Source of the DNA: Neocallimastix lanati (nom. inval.)
Lineage: Eukaryota; Neocallimastigomycota; Neocallimastigomycetes; Neocallimastigales; Neocallimastigaceae
Assembly (NCBI GenBank): GCA_016946835.1
Contig: JACVTC010000007.1
Location: forward strand, 16,001-80,000
Direction: 5' to 3'
Length of the DNA: 64,000 bases
Positions 22,750-37,200 of this stretch are shown one piece after another. The notes under the pieces were generated by a model, which searched no databases, was not told the DNA's origin, and worked only from the letters and a program-made list of their open reading frames with translations. Numbering within the stretch: the stretch's first letter is position 1; each line of letters opens with the position of its first letter. The translations under genes and the position numbers were made by a program.

Positions 22750-24639
22750 CTTTTTTTTTTACTTTCATTTAGTCACAACCCCTAAATTGACATTTCCACA
22801 TCAGCGTGTCCACCTGTAAATCTAGTTTTTGTTCCTTTGAAGAAACTCAAGTCTAGTCTAGATACATTTTTAATTACTACTCATATCAAAGTAACTAATC
22901 GATCGCGTTTATTTGTTTTATTTCATTGTAAAATTTATCTGAAAATTGTTTATTGCTATCAGATATTTCTGATTATAATCATTCACAACGACTAACGATT
23001 TTAATTCTCTAGCAAGAGTTTCTTCATTTATGATTGTATAAGCTACTTGGTAATATTCAGATCAGTTTATTCTCCCACAAACTCACCCGGATATAGCATA
23101 CTACTCTCCTCATAAGCTGAAGCGTTCTCAACTTCACTTAAACATCTTAGAACTGAAAAATAGACCTTACCCCTAAAAATGACAAATAGGGGAAAATAAT
23201 AGAAAGGAAATGCACTATCTGAAACATTCGATTTATATCTCCATGAGAAAATGATTTCTTAATAAGAACTTTAGGAAATTTATTAGTATTTAGAATTTCA
23301 ATTAGATGTACGACTAATCCAGTGATATCAGCTAGTTGAATGACATAAAGCTCATCAAATCCATCTTCCCTTGATATCCAATATGGCTCGTCTGACGATA
23401 CCTCAATCAAAAATTGAAAAGAACGAGATTTTAATTGTTCACATAACTGTTTGATTTGTGTTTCTTCATTTTGTAATAAATTCCTAGGCAAGTAGTTAAG
23501 TGTTTGAGATAGATTACTTAACATCTCTGCACCATACAGAACATGGATCAAATCTTGTGTGAATATGTAGTATTATTAATGCAACATCTTCTAATCTTTT
23601 TCCGCTCATAACTGACGAAAATAATTTTACAAAGCGTGGTTTTCTTTTCATTTATTGAAAACTTCCCTGCTTTCTATTCTTTCCAGGAACAAATCCATAT
23701 TCTTCGGTGGAAAACTACTCATGTACTAACCGAAATTCTGTATCTCTATAATCATATTGAAAACGGCTGCTAGATGCTACTTTTATACAATCAGTACTCA
23801 TCTTAATGGCTCTAAATATAAAAGGAATAGAATGCTCCAATATTTCTCTATTTTTATAAGTAATTGGTGGATGCCTAGCATGATTACCTTCTCCAACTGT
23901 CAAACAATTTACTCTTGTTTTTTTCTGGAATGCCTTCTAAATACTTTGTGTATATGTTACTGCTTCAATAGGAATTAATTTTGAAGAAGAATCTTTAAAA
24001 ACCACTTGCAAACTGGCCGCCATAATACTTGCATTATTGCCTCTAAAAACTGAGTCACCAGATTCATTTATCTCTTGTATGGCTTAAGAGACACCTCCTA
24101 ATATACTAATTGACCAAAGTATGCTGTTTACTTCTGAATTTTTTACTGATCCGCAGACTTCAAAACATAAATATAGAATCTTTTCAATGGTAACTCTAGG
24201 ATCAGAGCATATCTACCAATCAGTAATTTCCCTGGATTGCAATAAGAGATGCCAAAAGCTCTCAAATAAATGTCTCAGAATTTTTTTAGAAGAATTAATT
24301 GTTATAATCGTGTTTCTAACTTCATAAAATCAATTATTCGTAATGTTGCAAAATCTCATAAATAACGTTTATAAATCAGATCGAGAGGAATGGTTCATTG
24401 AAAAGATATTTTTAATACAGCTATATCAGTTTCCCATTTTATACGAAATAGATCATTATCTTCATATTGTACTTTATTGGAATCTATGTCTTGCAAAAGC
24501 TTTTTAACTGACTTGTTAAAAGATTCAACAGTACGTTGAGGCATTATGGCATCATAATGTTAATCAATTTCATTAATCAGATTATATATACATAATCCTC
24601 CATACTTATAGCTTCACCAATTATATATTGTACAATACC

Positions 24640-24640
<1 letters not shown>
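22750..24640 (-). pseudogene. Decayed large gene of unknown family
   Basis: This 1.9-kb stretch has ordinary coding composition. Minus-strand pieces in order are HYDAIMPQRTVESFNKSVKK, KVQYEDNDLFRIKWETDI (about 24560-24395), CSDPRVTIEKILYLCFEVCG, KNSEVNSILWSISILGGVS, a stop, FRGNNASIMAASLQVVFKD, IPIEAVTYTQSI, a stop, then 23903-23715 (NCLTVGEGNHARHPPITYKN, ASSSRFQYDYRDTEFRL). Next come FVPGKNRKQGSF, PRFVKLFSSVMSGKRLEDVA, 23551-23147 (NLSQTLNYLPRNLLQNEETQ, DEPYWISREDGFDEL), SVLRCLSEVENASAYEESS and TKTRFTGGHADVEMS. At least four stops and several shifts interrupt it. It looks helical and soluble. I could not recognise the family. Confidence 0.5.
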
Positions 24641-27340
<2,700 letters not shown>

Positions 27341-27348
27341 TTTATTTA

Positions 27349-28248
27349 TTACTTTTTGCGAGAAAAACATAATTTTAATGTCTTCTTAAAGCAGACACAT
27401 AAACATATAATTATTAATATCATAATGATTATCAAACCAATTCCTATAACATTCAGTATCATATCACGTTTATCGTATCTATGAACATCGTCATAAACAA
27501 TTTTATTTAAACAATAACCATTTATTGAAAAATTGCTTGAACATTCAGAAGAGTCATTACAAAATTCATTATCTATTTTTTTACATATATTAGTATTTTT
27601 TTCAAGTTCGGAATCAAATTCATTTTCACAATGATATACATAGAAATTTTCTGAATTTAAACATTGGAGGTCAACACCACACTTTCCAGATAAACAATCA
27701 TTATTTTTTATACATGAAGTATTAATTTCACTACCACAGTATTTATTTTTTATACTATCTTCATTACAATGATAAGTTGAAGTAATATTATTCCTAACAA
27801 ATCCTGATTTCAAATTGTAACCAATTAAATTTCTATCATTAAAAATTTTGTAAGAGGTAGAATCTATAGTTTCACTACTTTCAACAACAATGCAGTTATT
27901 ATTTGGAATGGTTTTATCTTTATTCTCTGTACAATAATAATTATAACCGCAAATACCATAAATACCATAATTTATTAATTCTTCTTTTGAAAGGTTTTTA
28001 CTTATATTATTGCCTTCCATTGGAATACTTTTATCCTTTATCATTTCGTAAGAAATAACACAACCATTACTATAATGTGGGCATTCATTGTTTGAATAGC
28101 ATTTTTGAGGTTTGATATTTCTAATAAAGTCAATAGTATAATTACTTGTTAAATGTATAGGATGGAGACTAAACTTATTTAGTTCATTGTTAGATTCTTG
28201 ACACAAAGCAAGGGTTAAATATATTAATAATAATAAATATGTTTTCAT
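27349..28248 (-). CDS. Cys-rich type I membrane protein
   Basis: An intact 299-residue protein. Residues 1-16 (MKTYLLLLIYLTLALC) form a signal peptide. The ectodomain holds many Cys in short modules resembling Dickkopf-type or conotoxin-like knots: CYSNNECPHYSNGC, CIKNNDCLSGKCGVDLQC and FCNDSSECSSNFSINGYC, with NxS/T sites between. A single membrane helix (about residues 265-287, NVIGIGLIIIMILIIICLCV) is followed by a short basic tail (FKKTLKLCFSRKK), giving an outside-out type I topology. The gene at 41745-42488 has the same plan. Such Cys-rich single-pass proteins are numerous in anaerobic fungi (recollection); ligand and function are unknown. No introns or breaks are seen. A T run immediately upstream (28256-28279) may be in the promoter or 5' leader. 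Confidence 0.8.
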   Translation of the reverse strand: MKTYLLLLIYLTLALCQESNNELNKFSLHPIHLTSNYTIDFIRNIKPQKCYSNNECPHYSNGCVISYEMIKDKSIPMEGNNISKNLSKEELINYGIYGICGYNYYCTENKDKTIPNNNCIVVESSETIDSTSYKIFNDRNLIGYNLKSGFVRNNITSTYHCNEDSIKNKYCGSEINTSCIKNNDCLSGKCGVDLQCLNSENFYVYHCENEFDSELEKNTNICKKIDNEFCNDSSECSSNFSINGYCLNKIVYDDVHRYDKRDMILNVIGIGLIIIMILIIICLCVCFKKTLKLCFSRKK

Positions 28249-28255
28249 AACTTCT

Positions 28256-28690
28256 GTTTTTTTTTTTTTTTTTTTTTTTGATTTTTCAAGTTTTTTTTAG
28301 AAATTTATCAATTTCTAATATAAAACTTCAAAATTTGAAAGTATTTATAATATTTTTTTTAATCTATTACATTGATAGGATTAAAATATTAGGGTTAGGA
28401 TTATTTAATATTAAATTGTATGAAAATATTTTTGAATATAATAAATTATATTTAAGTAATAGATATAATTTATTATAACCAATCAAAATTGAAAGTACTA
28501 AAGTCATTAACAATTTTTTAAATATAAAAGTAATGAACCAATATTAATTTAATATAAAAGTGAATGAAATGATTCAACATTATTATTACTATTTTATTAA
28601 TTTAATATAATTAATTTTTTTTTTTTTTTTTTTTTTTCCAATTTAAATAAAGTTTTGAGAATTAATTCAGAAATTAAACATTAAAACATT

Positions 28691-28771
<81 letters not shown>

Positions 28772-30450
28772 GTAAATAAACAAGTAAATAAATAAATAAA
28801 TAAGTAAATAAACAAGTAAATAAATAAATAAATAAATAAGAAATGATGTTAAATTTAATAAATTTAATATACTTTAACAAAAGTCAAAAAATGCAAAAAT
28901 TAAAAAAAAAAAAAAAAACAATGAATAAAAAAATATAAGTGGTAAAAAGATGATAATTAAAAAATAAAAAAAATTAACAAAAGTCAAAAAATGCAAAAAT
29001 TAAAAAAAAAAAAAAAAAAAAAAAAACAATGAATAAAAAAATATAAGTGGTAAAAAGATGATAATTAAAAAATAAAAAAAATTAAAGTTAATATTAAATA
29101 ATAAAAATTTTTATTTTTTAAAGAATTTAAATATATTTTTTTTTAAAAAAAAAAAAATTAATCATTTGGAATAATGATTTTATTTAAAAAAAAAAAAATA
29201 AAATAAAAATAAAAAGTAAAATAAAAAAAATCAATAAATAAATAAATAAAAATAAATAAATAAAATAAATAAATAAAAATAATATTAAAGTTCCTTTTTA
29301 TTAATTAACTATTTTATATTAAAAGTACAGAATATTAAATTTAAATTCTATCACAATTTAATATAGTTTCTTTTTATAGGAAACAACCATTCTTATAATA
29401 GCTGTTTTATTTATTAAAAACACTTAAATTCTTTAAACATTATATATAGTTATATTTTTAAAATTCGTATTAAATAATAAATAAAACCTATATTTAACAA
29501 AGATTTAAAATTTTTTATTTTTTATATATTGCTTATGTCTTTTTTTTTTATAAAAATAATTAATAATAAATTTAAGTTATATAAAAACATATTTATAACA
29601 TATATTTAAATACTTATTTTATTATATTGTTTGTTTATATTTATTTACCTACTATTGCTGCTAATTAAAAATGTTATGATTTCCATATATAATGTAAATT
29701 TTTTATATAAAAGAAATAATTTAAATATTTTTTTTATTAATGTATTATTGATCAGGATAATTACTTTAATTCTTGTTTTTTAAAATTATATTAAATTACT
29801 TTTTTTTTTATGTGATAAATTAAATATATTAAATGATACATTGAAATAAATAATTAGAAATAATGATTAATATTTTATATTATCCATTATTTAATATTAT
29901 ATTAATTCAAAATTTAATTATATTGGATAGGAAAAAAAATTACTATTATGAATATTAAATTTTAATTTATAATTAATAAACATAATTTCAAAAATTTAAA
30001 ATAATAAATAATATTTTTTTTTTAAATATTAAAATTATTTCATATAAATATTAATTAATAATAGACACCATTAGAGTATTATTTTTTAATTATTCCTTTA
30101 ATTTAAAAAAAATAATATAAAATAAAATAAAAAAAAAGGATGATTAATACTTATGAATATATTAATTATGATTTAACGTAACCTCAATTTTAATTATTAT
30201 TATTAAGAAATTTAAATAAATTAATATTATAATGATATAATGATATTTAATAAAAATGGGATTATTTAAATTTTTTTTATTACATATTATGATAAAAAAA
30301 TTTTACGGCTTAATTTATAACCTTTTATTAAAATTATTAATAATATTTTTGAATATTACTAAAAAATTTTATTGTGAATATAATAACATATTTATTGTAA
30401 TTATAATTTGTATATTTATTATAAATATTTTTTTTATATATTAGGATCAA
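28256..30450. other. AT-rich non-coding DNA with repeats
   Basis: No gene is supported. (TAAA)n lies at about 28690-28850. A direct duplication of about 103 bp (AACAAAAGTCAAAAAATGCA to GTGGTAAAAAGATGATAATT) lies at 28876-29083. A telomere-like TTAGGGTTAGGATTA lies at 28389-28403. Short ORFs at 28278-28478 and 30256-30444 are low-complexity and not supported. Confidence 0.5.
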
Positions 30451-30454
30451 AAAA

Positions 30455-30465
30455 ATATAAATAGT
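30455..30465 (+). promoter_or_regulatory. Possible TATA box of the GH3 gene
   Basis: ATATAAATAG lies about 115-125 bases upstream of the GH3 start codon. TATA-like strings are common by chance in this composition, so this is only a position-based suggestion. Confidence 0.3.
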
Positions 30466-30579
30466 TCATTTTTTTTCTTTCAAATTAACTTCATAAGATA
30501 AACAAAAAATACAATTTTAAAAAAAAGTAATTATTTAGAAAAAAGTTTCAAAAAAAAAAAAAAAAAAAAAAAATTAAAA

Positions 30580-33256
30580 ATGAAATTCTTTAATTTAATT
30601 GTATTTTCTTTACTTGTATATAATTTAGCATTGGCTAATCCAATTAAAAAGAAATGTAATATATATATATATAAATATATTATTTATATTTTTATTATAA
30701 AGTTTTATTATAATATTAATAATTTATTATATATTAATAATTTATTATATTTTAATAATTTATTACATATTAATAATTAATTATATATTATTGAAACATA
30801 CAGGTTATGTAAAAAATAAAAAGAATACTTCAGAAAATTCAGAAAATTCAGAAAATTCAGAAATTTCTGAAAATATGAATTAATATGAAATTGATCATAT
30901 CAACGCATTAGATAGCTATTTGTCAGAATGTACCGTTTTATTAAGAAAAAATGGTGATTTCCCTATCGATAAGTCAATGAAACAAATTTATTTATATGGT
31001 AATGGTGTTAGAAAGACCATTAAGGGTGGTACAGGTTCTGGTGATGTAAACTCTCGTTCTTTCGATACTATTGAACAAGCTTTCACTAAAGCCGGTTTTG
31101 AAATCTTATCTAAAGATTACTTAGATGAATATGATAAAGTTTACTCAAAAGCTAAAGATGAATTCAAAAAGAAAGTTCAAAGTGAAACTACTGATCCAAT
31201 GTCACTTATGGGAGTTGTTATGCCTGAACCAGATTATGATATTCCATATGCTAAAGAAGGAGATTTAGCTATTTATGTTTTAGCTAGAATTTCAGGTGAA
31301 GGTAGTGATAGACAACCAGTTAAGGGTGATGTCTATCTTACTGAGACTGAAAGAAAAATGATTTTAGATTTAGCTAAGGGATTCAAGAAATTCATTCTTG
31401 TCTTAAATACTGGTGGTGCTGTTGATTTATCTGGTATTGATGAAGTTGAAAATATTTTAGTTTTATCTCAACTTGGTGTTAACACCTCCAAGACCTTAGT
31501 TGATATCATTACTGGTGATAAATATCCATCTGGTAAACTTGCCACCACTTGGACTAAATTCGAAGATTATCAAACTATTGGTAATATGGCACAAATTGAT
31601 GATACGGACTACAAAGAAGGTATCTATGTTGGTTATCGTTACTTCGATTCTGAAAATATTGATGTTATGTATCCATTCGGTTTTGGTTTAGGTTACACTG
31701 ATTTCGATTTTGAAGTAAAATCAGCAAAATTAAGTGGTGAAAAGTTTGAAGTTAAGGCTTCTGTAACTAATGTTGGTAAATACAAGGGTAAAGAAGTTTT
31801 AGAACTCTATTTATCAAAACCAGGTACTACCATCGATGAACCATATCAAATTTTAGTTGGCTTTGCTAAATCAAAAGAATTAAGTCCAAACAAGAAGGAT
31901 GATCTTAAAATCAATTTCAAATTATCAGACTTTGCTAGTTACGATGCTAAGACTGCTACTTATTTCTTAGATAAAGGTGATTATGTTGTTCGTATTGGTA
32001 ATTCAAGCAGAAATACTATACCATGTGGAGTTATTAATGTTGATAAGAGAATTAATGTTAAAAAGGTTGAAAACAAAATGGGAAAACCAGAATTTGAAGA
32101 TTATGTTCCAGAAGAAAAGAGAAAGCAAGAAGATTTAAGTGGCATTAAAGTATTCAAGCTTAAGGCCAGCAGTATTAAAGAAAAAGTTATTAAATATAAT
32201 GATAAATATGAAATTTCTGAAGGTGTTAAAGCATTATCTAATGAAGAAAAAGCTAAATTAGTTATTGGAGCTTTCCAAGATGGACCAGCTAGTGTTATTG
32301 GTAGTGCTTCTATTACTGCAGCAGGAGCAGCTGGTGAAACCGCTAAAGTTTCCGATTTAAAACCAATTGTTATGGCAGATGGACCAGCAGGATTAAGACT
32401 TGCTAAAGATTATTTCATTGATGAATATGGAGCTCATTCTACTTCTGGTAGTATGCCAGAATCGATGGTTGAATTCCTTCCAGATGAAGTTAAGGCCATG
32501 TTCATTGCTAAACCTGAAATTCCAGAAGGTACTGAAATTCTTCACCAATACACTACCGCTATTCCAATTGGTACCGCTATTGCTCAAAGTTGGAATAGAA
32601 AGTTTGCAGAACTTTGTGGTGATATTGTTGGAAGTGAAATGGAACTTTTCAAGGTTCAATTATGGCTTGCTCCAGCTTTAAATATTCATAGAAGTATTTT
32701 ATGTGGTAGAAACTTTGAATATTATTCTGAAGATCCTTTGATTAGTGGTGCTTTTGCAGCCTCTATCACTAAGGGTGTTCAAAAACACAATAACACATTC
32801 GTTACGATTAAGCACTATGCAGCCAATAATCAAGAAACAAACCGTTACCTTAATAGTAGTAATGTTTCAGAAAGAGCTTTAAGAGAAATTTACTTAAAGG
32901 GATTTGAAATTGCAGTTAGAGAATCTCAACCAAAGGCTGTTATGACTTCTTACAATTTAATTAATGGAGTTCACACTAATGAAAGTAAGGAATTAACTAA
33001 TGATATTTTAAGAAATGAATTTGGATTCGAAGGTATTGTTATGACTGATTGGATTGTTGGATTAGGAGGAAGTACTAAATATTCTGGACCAACTCCATAC
33101 AATGTCATTAAGGCCACAGGAGATATTTATATGCCAGGTTCTAAAGCAGATTATGAAGCAGTTCTTAAAGCCTTAGAGGAAGGAATATTAAGTATTGAAG
33201 AATTAGAAATGAGTGCCTCTAGAATTTACAATTTATCCAAAAAAATTTTTAATTAA
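30580..33256 (+). pseudogene. Secreted GH3 beta-glucosidase with permuted domain order; one in-frame stop near the N-terminus
   Basis: Exon 1 (30580-30655) encodes a signal peptide, MKFFNLIVFSLLVYNLALA, then NPIKKK. A 148-base GT-AG intron (30656-30803) follows. Exon 2 runs to 33256. After a (Ser-Glu-Asn)n linker there is an in-frame TAA at 30881-30883 (codon 52), then YEIDHINALDSYLSECTVLL and 778 uninterrupted codons counted from 30920. In that numbering the C-terminal-type sandwich domain comes first (SGEGSDRQP, Glu127 the likely acid/base), then an FN3-like domain (YPFGFGLGYTDF, VTNVGKYKGKEVLELYLSKP). Last comes the barrel domain: VMADGPAGLR, GRNFEYYSEDP, KHYAANNQETNR (Lys631, His632) and MTDW with nucleophile Asp710. 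This order matches permuted GH3 enzymes of Ruminococcus and Butyrivibrio. It would release glucose from cello-oligosaccharides outside the cell. The stop makes it a recent pseudogene, an error, or a readthrough case. Confidence 0.85.
30656..30803 (+). other. Predicted GT-AG intron in the GH3 gene
   Basis: The donor GTAATA follows AAGAAAT and the acceptor is AACATACAG. Splicing joins T to GT to give a Cys codon and brings the signal peptide into the frame of the enzyme. The intron is almost pure A and T and separates the secretion signal from the bacterial-type catalytic region. Confidence 0.75.
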
Positions 33257-33504
33257 AAATTTCAATAAAAATTTTTAAAAATATTCTTAAAATAAAAAAA
33301 TTAATATTATAAAAATTAAAATAATATTAATATTAAAATAATAATAAAATTTATTTTTTTGTAAAAGAAATAAACATTATTAAAATATATAGACTTAAGA
33401 ATATTTTTTCTTATATTAGGTTGTATTTTTAAAAATAGAAAAAATTGTAAAAATAACAATTAAAAAATAAAAATTAATAGATAACTTAAAAATTTATCAA
33501 TTAA

Positions 33505-33537
<33 letters not shown>

Positions 33538-33585
33538 TATAAATATAAATATTACTGTATTTTTATGAATGTATTTTTAAAATTA

Positions 33586-33626
<41 letters not shown>

Positions 33627-33820
33627 TAATAATAATAAAAATAATAATAATAATAAATTAAAATAAAAATATACATATATAAATATATTATTTTAAATAT
33701 TTATTATTTTGTATATATAATATTTTTATATGTTTTAATCTTAAAACTATTTAATAAGTTGAAATACATAAAATATAAATAAAGAAATTTTAAAAATAAT
33801 AATAATAATAATAATAATAA
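33257..33820. other. Non-coding spacer with AAT microsatellites
   Basis: 3' flanks of GH3 (plus) and the ankyrin tail (minus). (AAT)n lies at 33508-33536, 33584-33655 and 33798-33821. Confidence 0.6.
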
Positions 33821-33821
33821 T

Positions 33822-34300
33822 GTAACACTTGTTTCTTCATTTATATTTACTGTAAGTTCAATAAGATGATTTACTATATTTTCATCTCCTTTGTAACATT
33901 CATAGAGTAATGGAATTTCATTCTCTGTTCAATTAAATATTCTATTGAATCTTCATTTCCACTTTTGCAAGCACTAAATAATGGTATTTTATCATCGATA
34001 TCTTTCTATTTTCTTCATTTATTTCAACTCCAACCTCAAATAAATAGTTTATTATATTTTCATTTTCAGTTTTATATGCAAAAAAATAAATAACAGTATT
34101 TCTACGTCATTTCTTTCTTTATATATTTCAATTCCATATTCAATTAAATATTTTACTATATTTACCTTTCCATTTAAACATACTTTAAATAATGTTATTG
34201 TGCCTTCACAATTGTGTTGATTTATATTAGCACACTATTAAATTAAATATTTTACTATTTTTTTTAATCTCACACTGGAACATGCTTCAAAAATTGATGA
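33822..34300 (-). pseudogene. Decayed ankyrin-repeat tail of the adjacent gene
   Basis: Beyond the TAA that ends the ankyrin ORF, the same frame continues with SSIFEACSSVRLKKIVKYLI. Further repeats are readable in changing frames (LFKVCLNGKVNIVKYLIEYG, ACKTENENIINYLFEVGVEI, GDENIVNHLIEL). About four to five more ankyrin units were therefore once part of the protein and now sit behind stops and shifts. Confidence 0.65.
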
Positions 34301-36700
34301 TTAATATACATTAATACCAAATTCATTTAAATACTTTTTTATATTTACATTTCTGAAGTAATAATCTTGTTCCTTACTATTTTTTATTTTATTAATATCA
34401 AAAACATTCTCCATTAAGTATTTCACTAAATTTTCATTTTCACCAGCCCAAGATATTAGTTTTTCATTTGTATTGGCTCCAAGTCCAATTAAATATTTTA
34501 CTAAATTCATATTTCCACTATAGCATGCCCAAACTAGTGGTGAGAGTTTATCAAAATTATCTTCTTTATTTATATCAGTTCCAAGTTCAATTAAATATTT
34601 TACCATATTTTCATTTCCACTTTTGCAAGCTTTAAATAATGGTGTTTCATCGTATTCATTTTCGCTATTTGCATTGGCTCCAAGTTCAATTAAATACTTT
34701 ACTAAATCTTCATTTCCACTTTCACAGGCATCAAATAAAGGTGTATAACCAAGTTCATCTATTTTATTTATATCGGTTCCAAGTTCAATTAAATATTTTA
34801 CTAAATTTTCATTTCCACTTTCGCATGCACTAAATAATGGGGTTCTACCACAGTTTGCTTCTTTATTTACATCAGCTCCCTGTTCAATTAAATATTTTAC
34901 TAAATTTTCATTTCCACTTTCGCATGCATAAAATAATGGTGTATAACCATAAAATTCGGAAATTGTTTCCTTATAATTACTTCCATCTTCTTTATTTATA
35001 TCAGCGCCATGTTTAACTAAATATTTTACTAAATCTTTATTTCCACTTTCGCATGCATCAAATAATGGTGTTCTTCCCTCACCATTTTCTTTATCTATAT
35101 CAACACCATTTTTAATTAAACAATTTACTAAATTTATATTTCCACTTTTACATGCGTAAAATAATGGTGTTACACCACTATCCCATTCACCTATAGCTGT
35201 TGAATATTTACTTGTTTTATTTATATCAGCTCCAAGTTCAATTAAATAGTTTACTAAATTTTCATTTCCACTTTTGCATGCACTAAATAATGGTGTTTTA
35301 CCATCATTATCTTCTTTATTTACATCAGCTCCAAGTTCAATTAAATACTTAACTAAATTTTCATTTCCACTTTTGCATGCACTAAATAATGGTGTTTTAC
35401 CATCATTATCTTCATTATTTATATCAGCTCCAAGCTCAATTAAATACTTAACTAAATTTTCATTTCCACTTTTGCATGCACTAAATAATGGTGTTTTACC
35501 ATCATTATCTTCATTATTTATATCAGCTCCAAGCTCAATTAAATTCTTAACTAAATTTATATTTCCATTTTTACATGAACTAAATAATGGTGTTTTACCA
35601 TCACTATCTTCTTTATTAATATCAGCTCCAAGTTCAATTAAATACTTTATTAAAATTTCATTTCCACTTTTACATACACTAAATAATGGTGTTTTACCAT
35701 CATTGTCTTCTTTATTTATATCAGCTCCAAGTTCAATTAAATATTTTATCAAGTCTTCATTTCCATTTTCACTTGCATAAAATAAGGGCGTTTTGCCTTC
35801 ACCATCTTCTTTATTTATATCGGCTCCAAGCTTAATTAAATATTTTACTAAATTTTCATTTCCACTTCTACATGCATAAAGTAAAGGTGTTTTACCATCA
35901 GCACCATTTTTATATATATCTCCTCCAAGCTCAATTAAATATTTTACTAAGCCCTCATTTCCACTATTACATGCATCAAATAAAATTGTTTTATCATCTT
36001 TACCTTCTTTATTTATATTGGTTCCAAGTTTAATTAAATATTTTACCAAATCTTCATTTCCACTTTTACAGGCATCAAATATAGGGGTTTTACCATCACT
36101 GTCTTCTTTATTTATATCTGCGCCATGGTCAATTAAGTATTTTACTATACTTACATTTCCACTTTTACAGGCATAAAATAAAGGTGTATTACCACAACTA
36201 TATTTTTTATTTATGTTTATCCCAAGTTTACTTAGATATTTCACTACATTGAATTTTCCTTCTAAGCAGGCATTAATTAAATAAATATCACTTGAATAAA
36301 AGCAGTTCTTCAAAATACCTTCATTTTTTTTTGTTGATAAACGATATTTACCAACGAGTTGAACAAATTCTTCTTTTGAGAGGGGTTCATTATTTTTACG
36401 TCTATTAAGTAATTTTATAATAAATTCATTATCAAAAAAATTAACATTATCAAAAATAATATCTAATAATTCAAAATTATTTTCTTTTAATAATATTTTT
36501 ATTAAAGCTGATAAACCCTCAAATAATTGGTAGTTATTTTTTACTATAAATTGTAATCTATTGGAAGTAAGTAAACCTTTATTATATAATTCCAAAACGA
36601 TGTTTTTAAAATCAATATTTTTTTCAAAAAATAATTTTACTTTGTCATTATCCTTATTATCGATTGCTTTGATATATGGAATAATTTCTGAGTCAACCAT
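34301..36700 (-). CDS. Ankyrin-repeat protein, about 18-19 repeats
   Basis: A 799-residue protein without signal peptide or membrane segment. Residues 1-130 form a helical N-terminal region (MVDSEIIPYIKAIDNKDNDK onward) that I recognise only as a lead-in common to such proteins. From about 134, 33-residue ankyrin units follow the pattern DGKTPLFSACKSGNENLVKY then LIELGADINKEDN. Repeats 9-11 are nearly identical, indicating recent unequal exchange. Two repeats carry longer loops (SKYSTAIGEWDSG; GSNYKETISEFYG). Ankyrin stacks bind partner proteins; the partner is unknown. Ankyrin families are large in gut fungi (recollection). The ORF ends at a TAA after NEFGINVY, but homologous repeats continue beyond it, so the C-terminus is probably truncated. 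Plus-strand ORFs at 34639 and 35274 are antisense shadows. Confidence 0.85.
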   Translation of the reverse strand: MVDSEIIPYIKAIDNKDNDKVKLFFEKNIDFKNIVLELYNKGLLTSNRLQFIVKNNYQLFEGLSALIKILLKENNFELLDIIFDNVNFFDNEFIIKLLNRRKNNEPLSKEEFVQLVGKYRLSTKKNEGILKNCFYSSDIYLINACLEGKFNVVKYLSKLGININKKYSCGNTPLFYACKSGNVSIVKYLIDHGADINKEDSDGKTPIFDACKSGNEDLVKYLIKLGTNINKEGKDDKTILFDACNSGNEGLVKYLIELGGDIYKNGADGKTPLLYACRSGNENLVKYLIKLGADINKEDGEGKTPLFYASENGNEDLIKYLIELGADINKEDNDGKTPLFSVCKSGNEILIKYLIELGADINKEDSDGKTPLFSSCKNGNINLVKNLIELGADINNEDNDGKTPLFSACKSGNENLVKYLIELGADINNEDNDGKTPLFSACKSGNENLVKYLIELGADVNKEDNDGKTPLFSACKSGNENLVNYLIELGADINKTSKYSTAIGEWDSGVTPLFYACKSGNINLVNCLIKNGVDIDKENGEGRTPLFDACESGNKDLVKYLVKHGADINKEDGSNYKETISEFYGYTPLFYACESGNENLVKYLIEQGADVNKEANCGRTPLFSACESGNENLVKYLIELGTDINKIDELGYTPLFDACESGNEDLVKYLIELGANANSENEYDETPLFKACKSGNENMVKYLIELGTDINKEDNFDKLSPLVWACYSGNMNLVKYLIGLGANTNEKLISWAGENENLVKYLMENVFDINKIKNSKEQDYYFRNVNIKKYLNEFGINVY

Positions 36701-36719
36701 TACCTAGTTTATTAAATAA

Positions 36720-37200
36720 ACTTCAAAGAAATAGTTAAATTTATAAATTGTTTATGAATTTATTTCTTTAATATTATTAATAATTAATATTAATAATAGT
36801 TATTAAAATTTTGATTTAATTAAGAAATTTTTTGTTTAACAAAAATTTTTAGAATACATGTCAAACTTTTATATTAATTTTATTATCACGTGATATTGCA
36901 TAACCCAAACAAAAAATGTATAAAACATCAAATGTTTAAACCAATCTAACATTAAATGCATTGTTAACAACATAGTCAATATTTCAATCGTGGCTTAGTT
37001 AATTATTAATAATAAACATTAAATTTAATTAAATAATATTTAAAAGAAAGTTATATTAAAAATGTCAAAAATTGTGAAATGGAATGTTCCTTTTTATAAC
37101 TATAGTCCATTTAAATTTAATTAATAATAATATTTATGTGTAATGAAGTTTATTATTACTATTATTATAAAAATAAAATAAATAAATAATAAATATTAAT
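36720..37200. other. AT-rich non-coding spacer
   Basis: 5' flank of the ankyrin gene. I see no gene here. Confidence 0.5.

Noticed and set aside
35274-35780. 168-codon plus-strand repeat ORF
   Set aside because: Antisense shadow of the ankyrin repeats; the minus-strand frame is four to five times longer and matches the ankyrin consensus.
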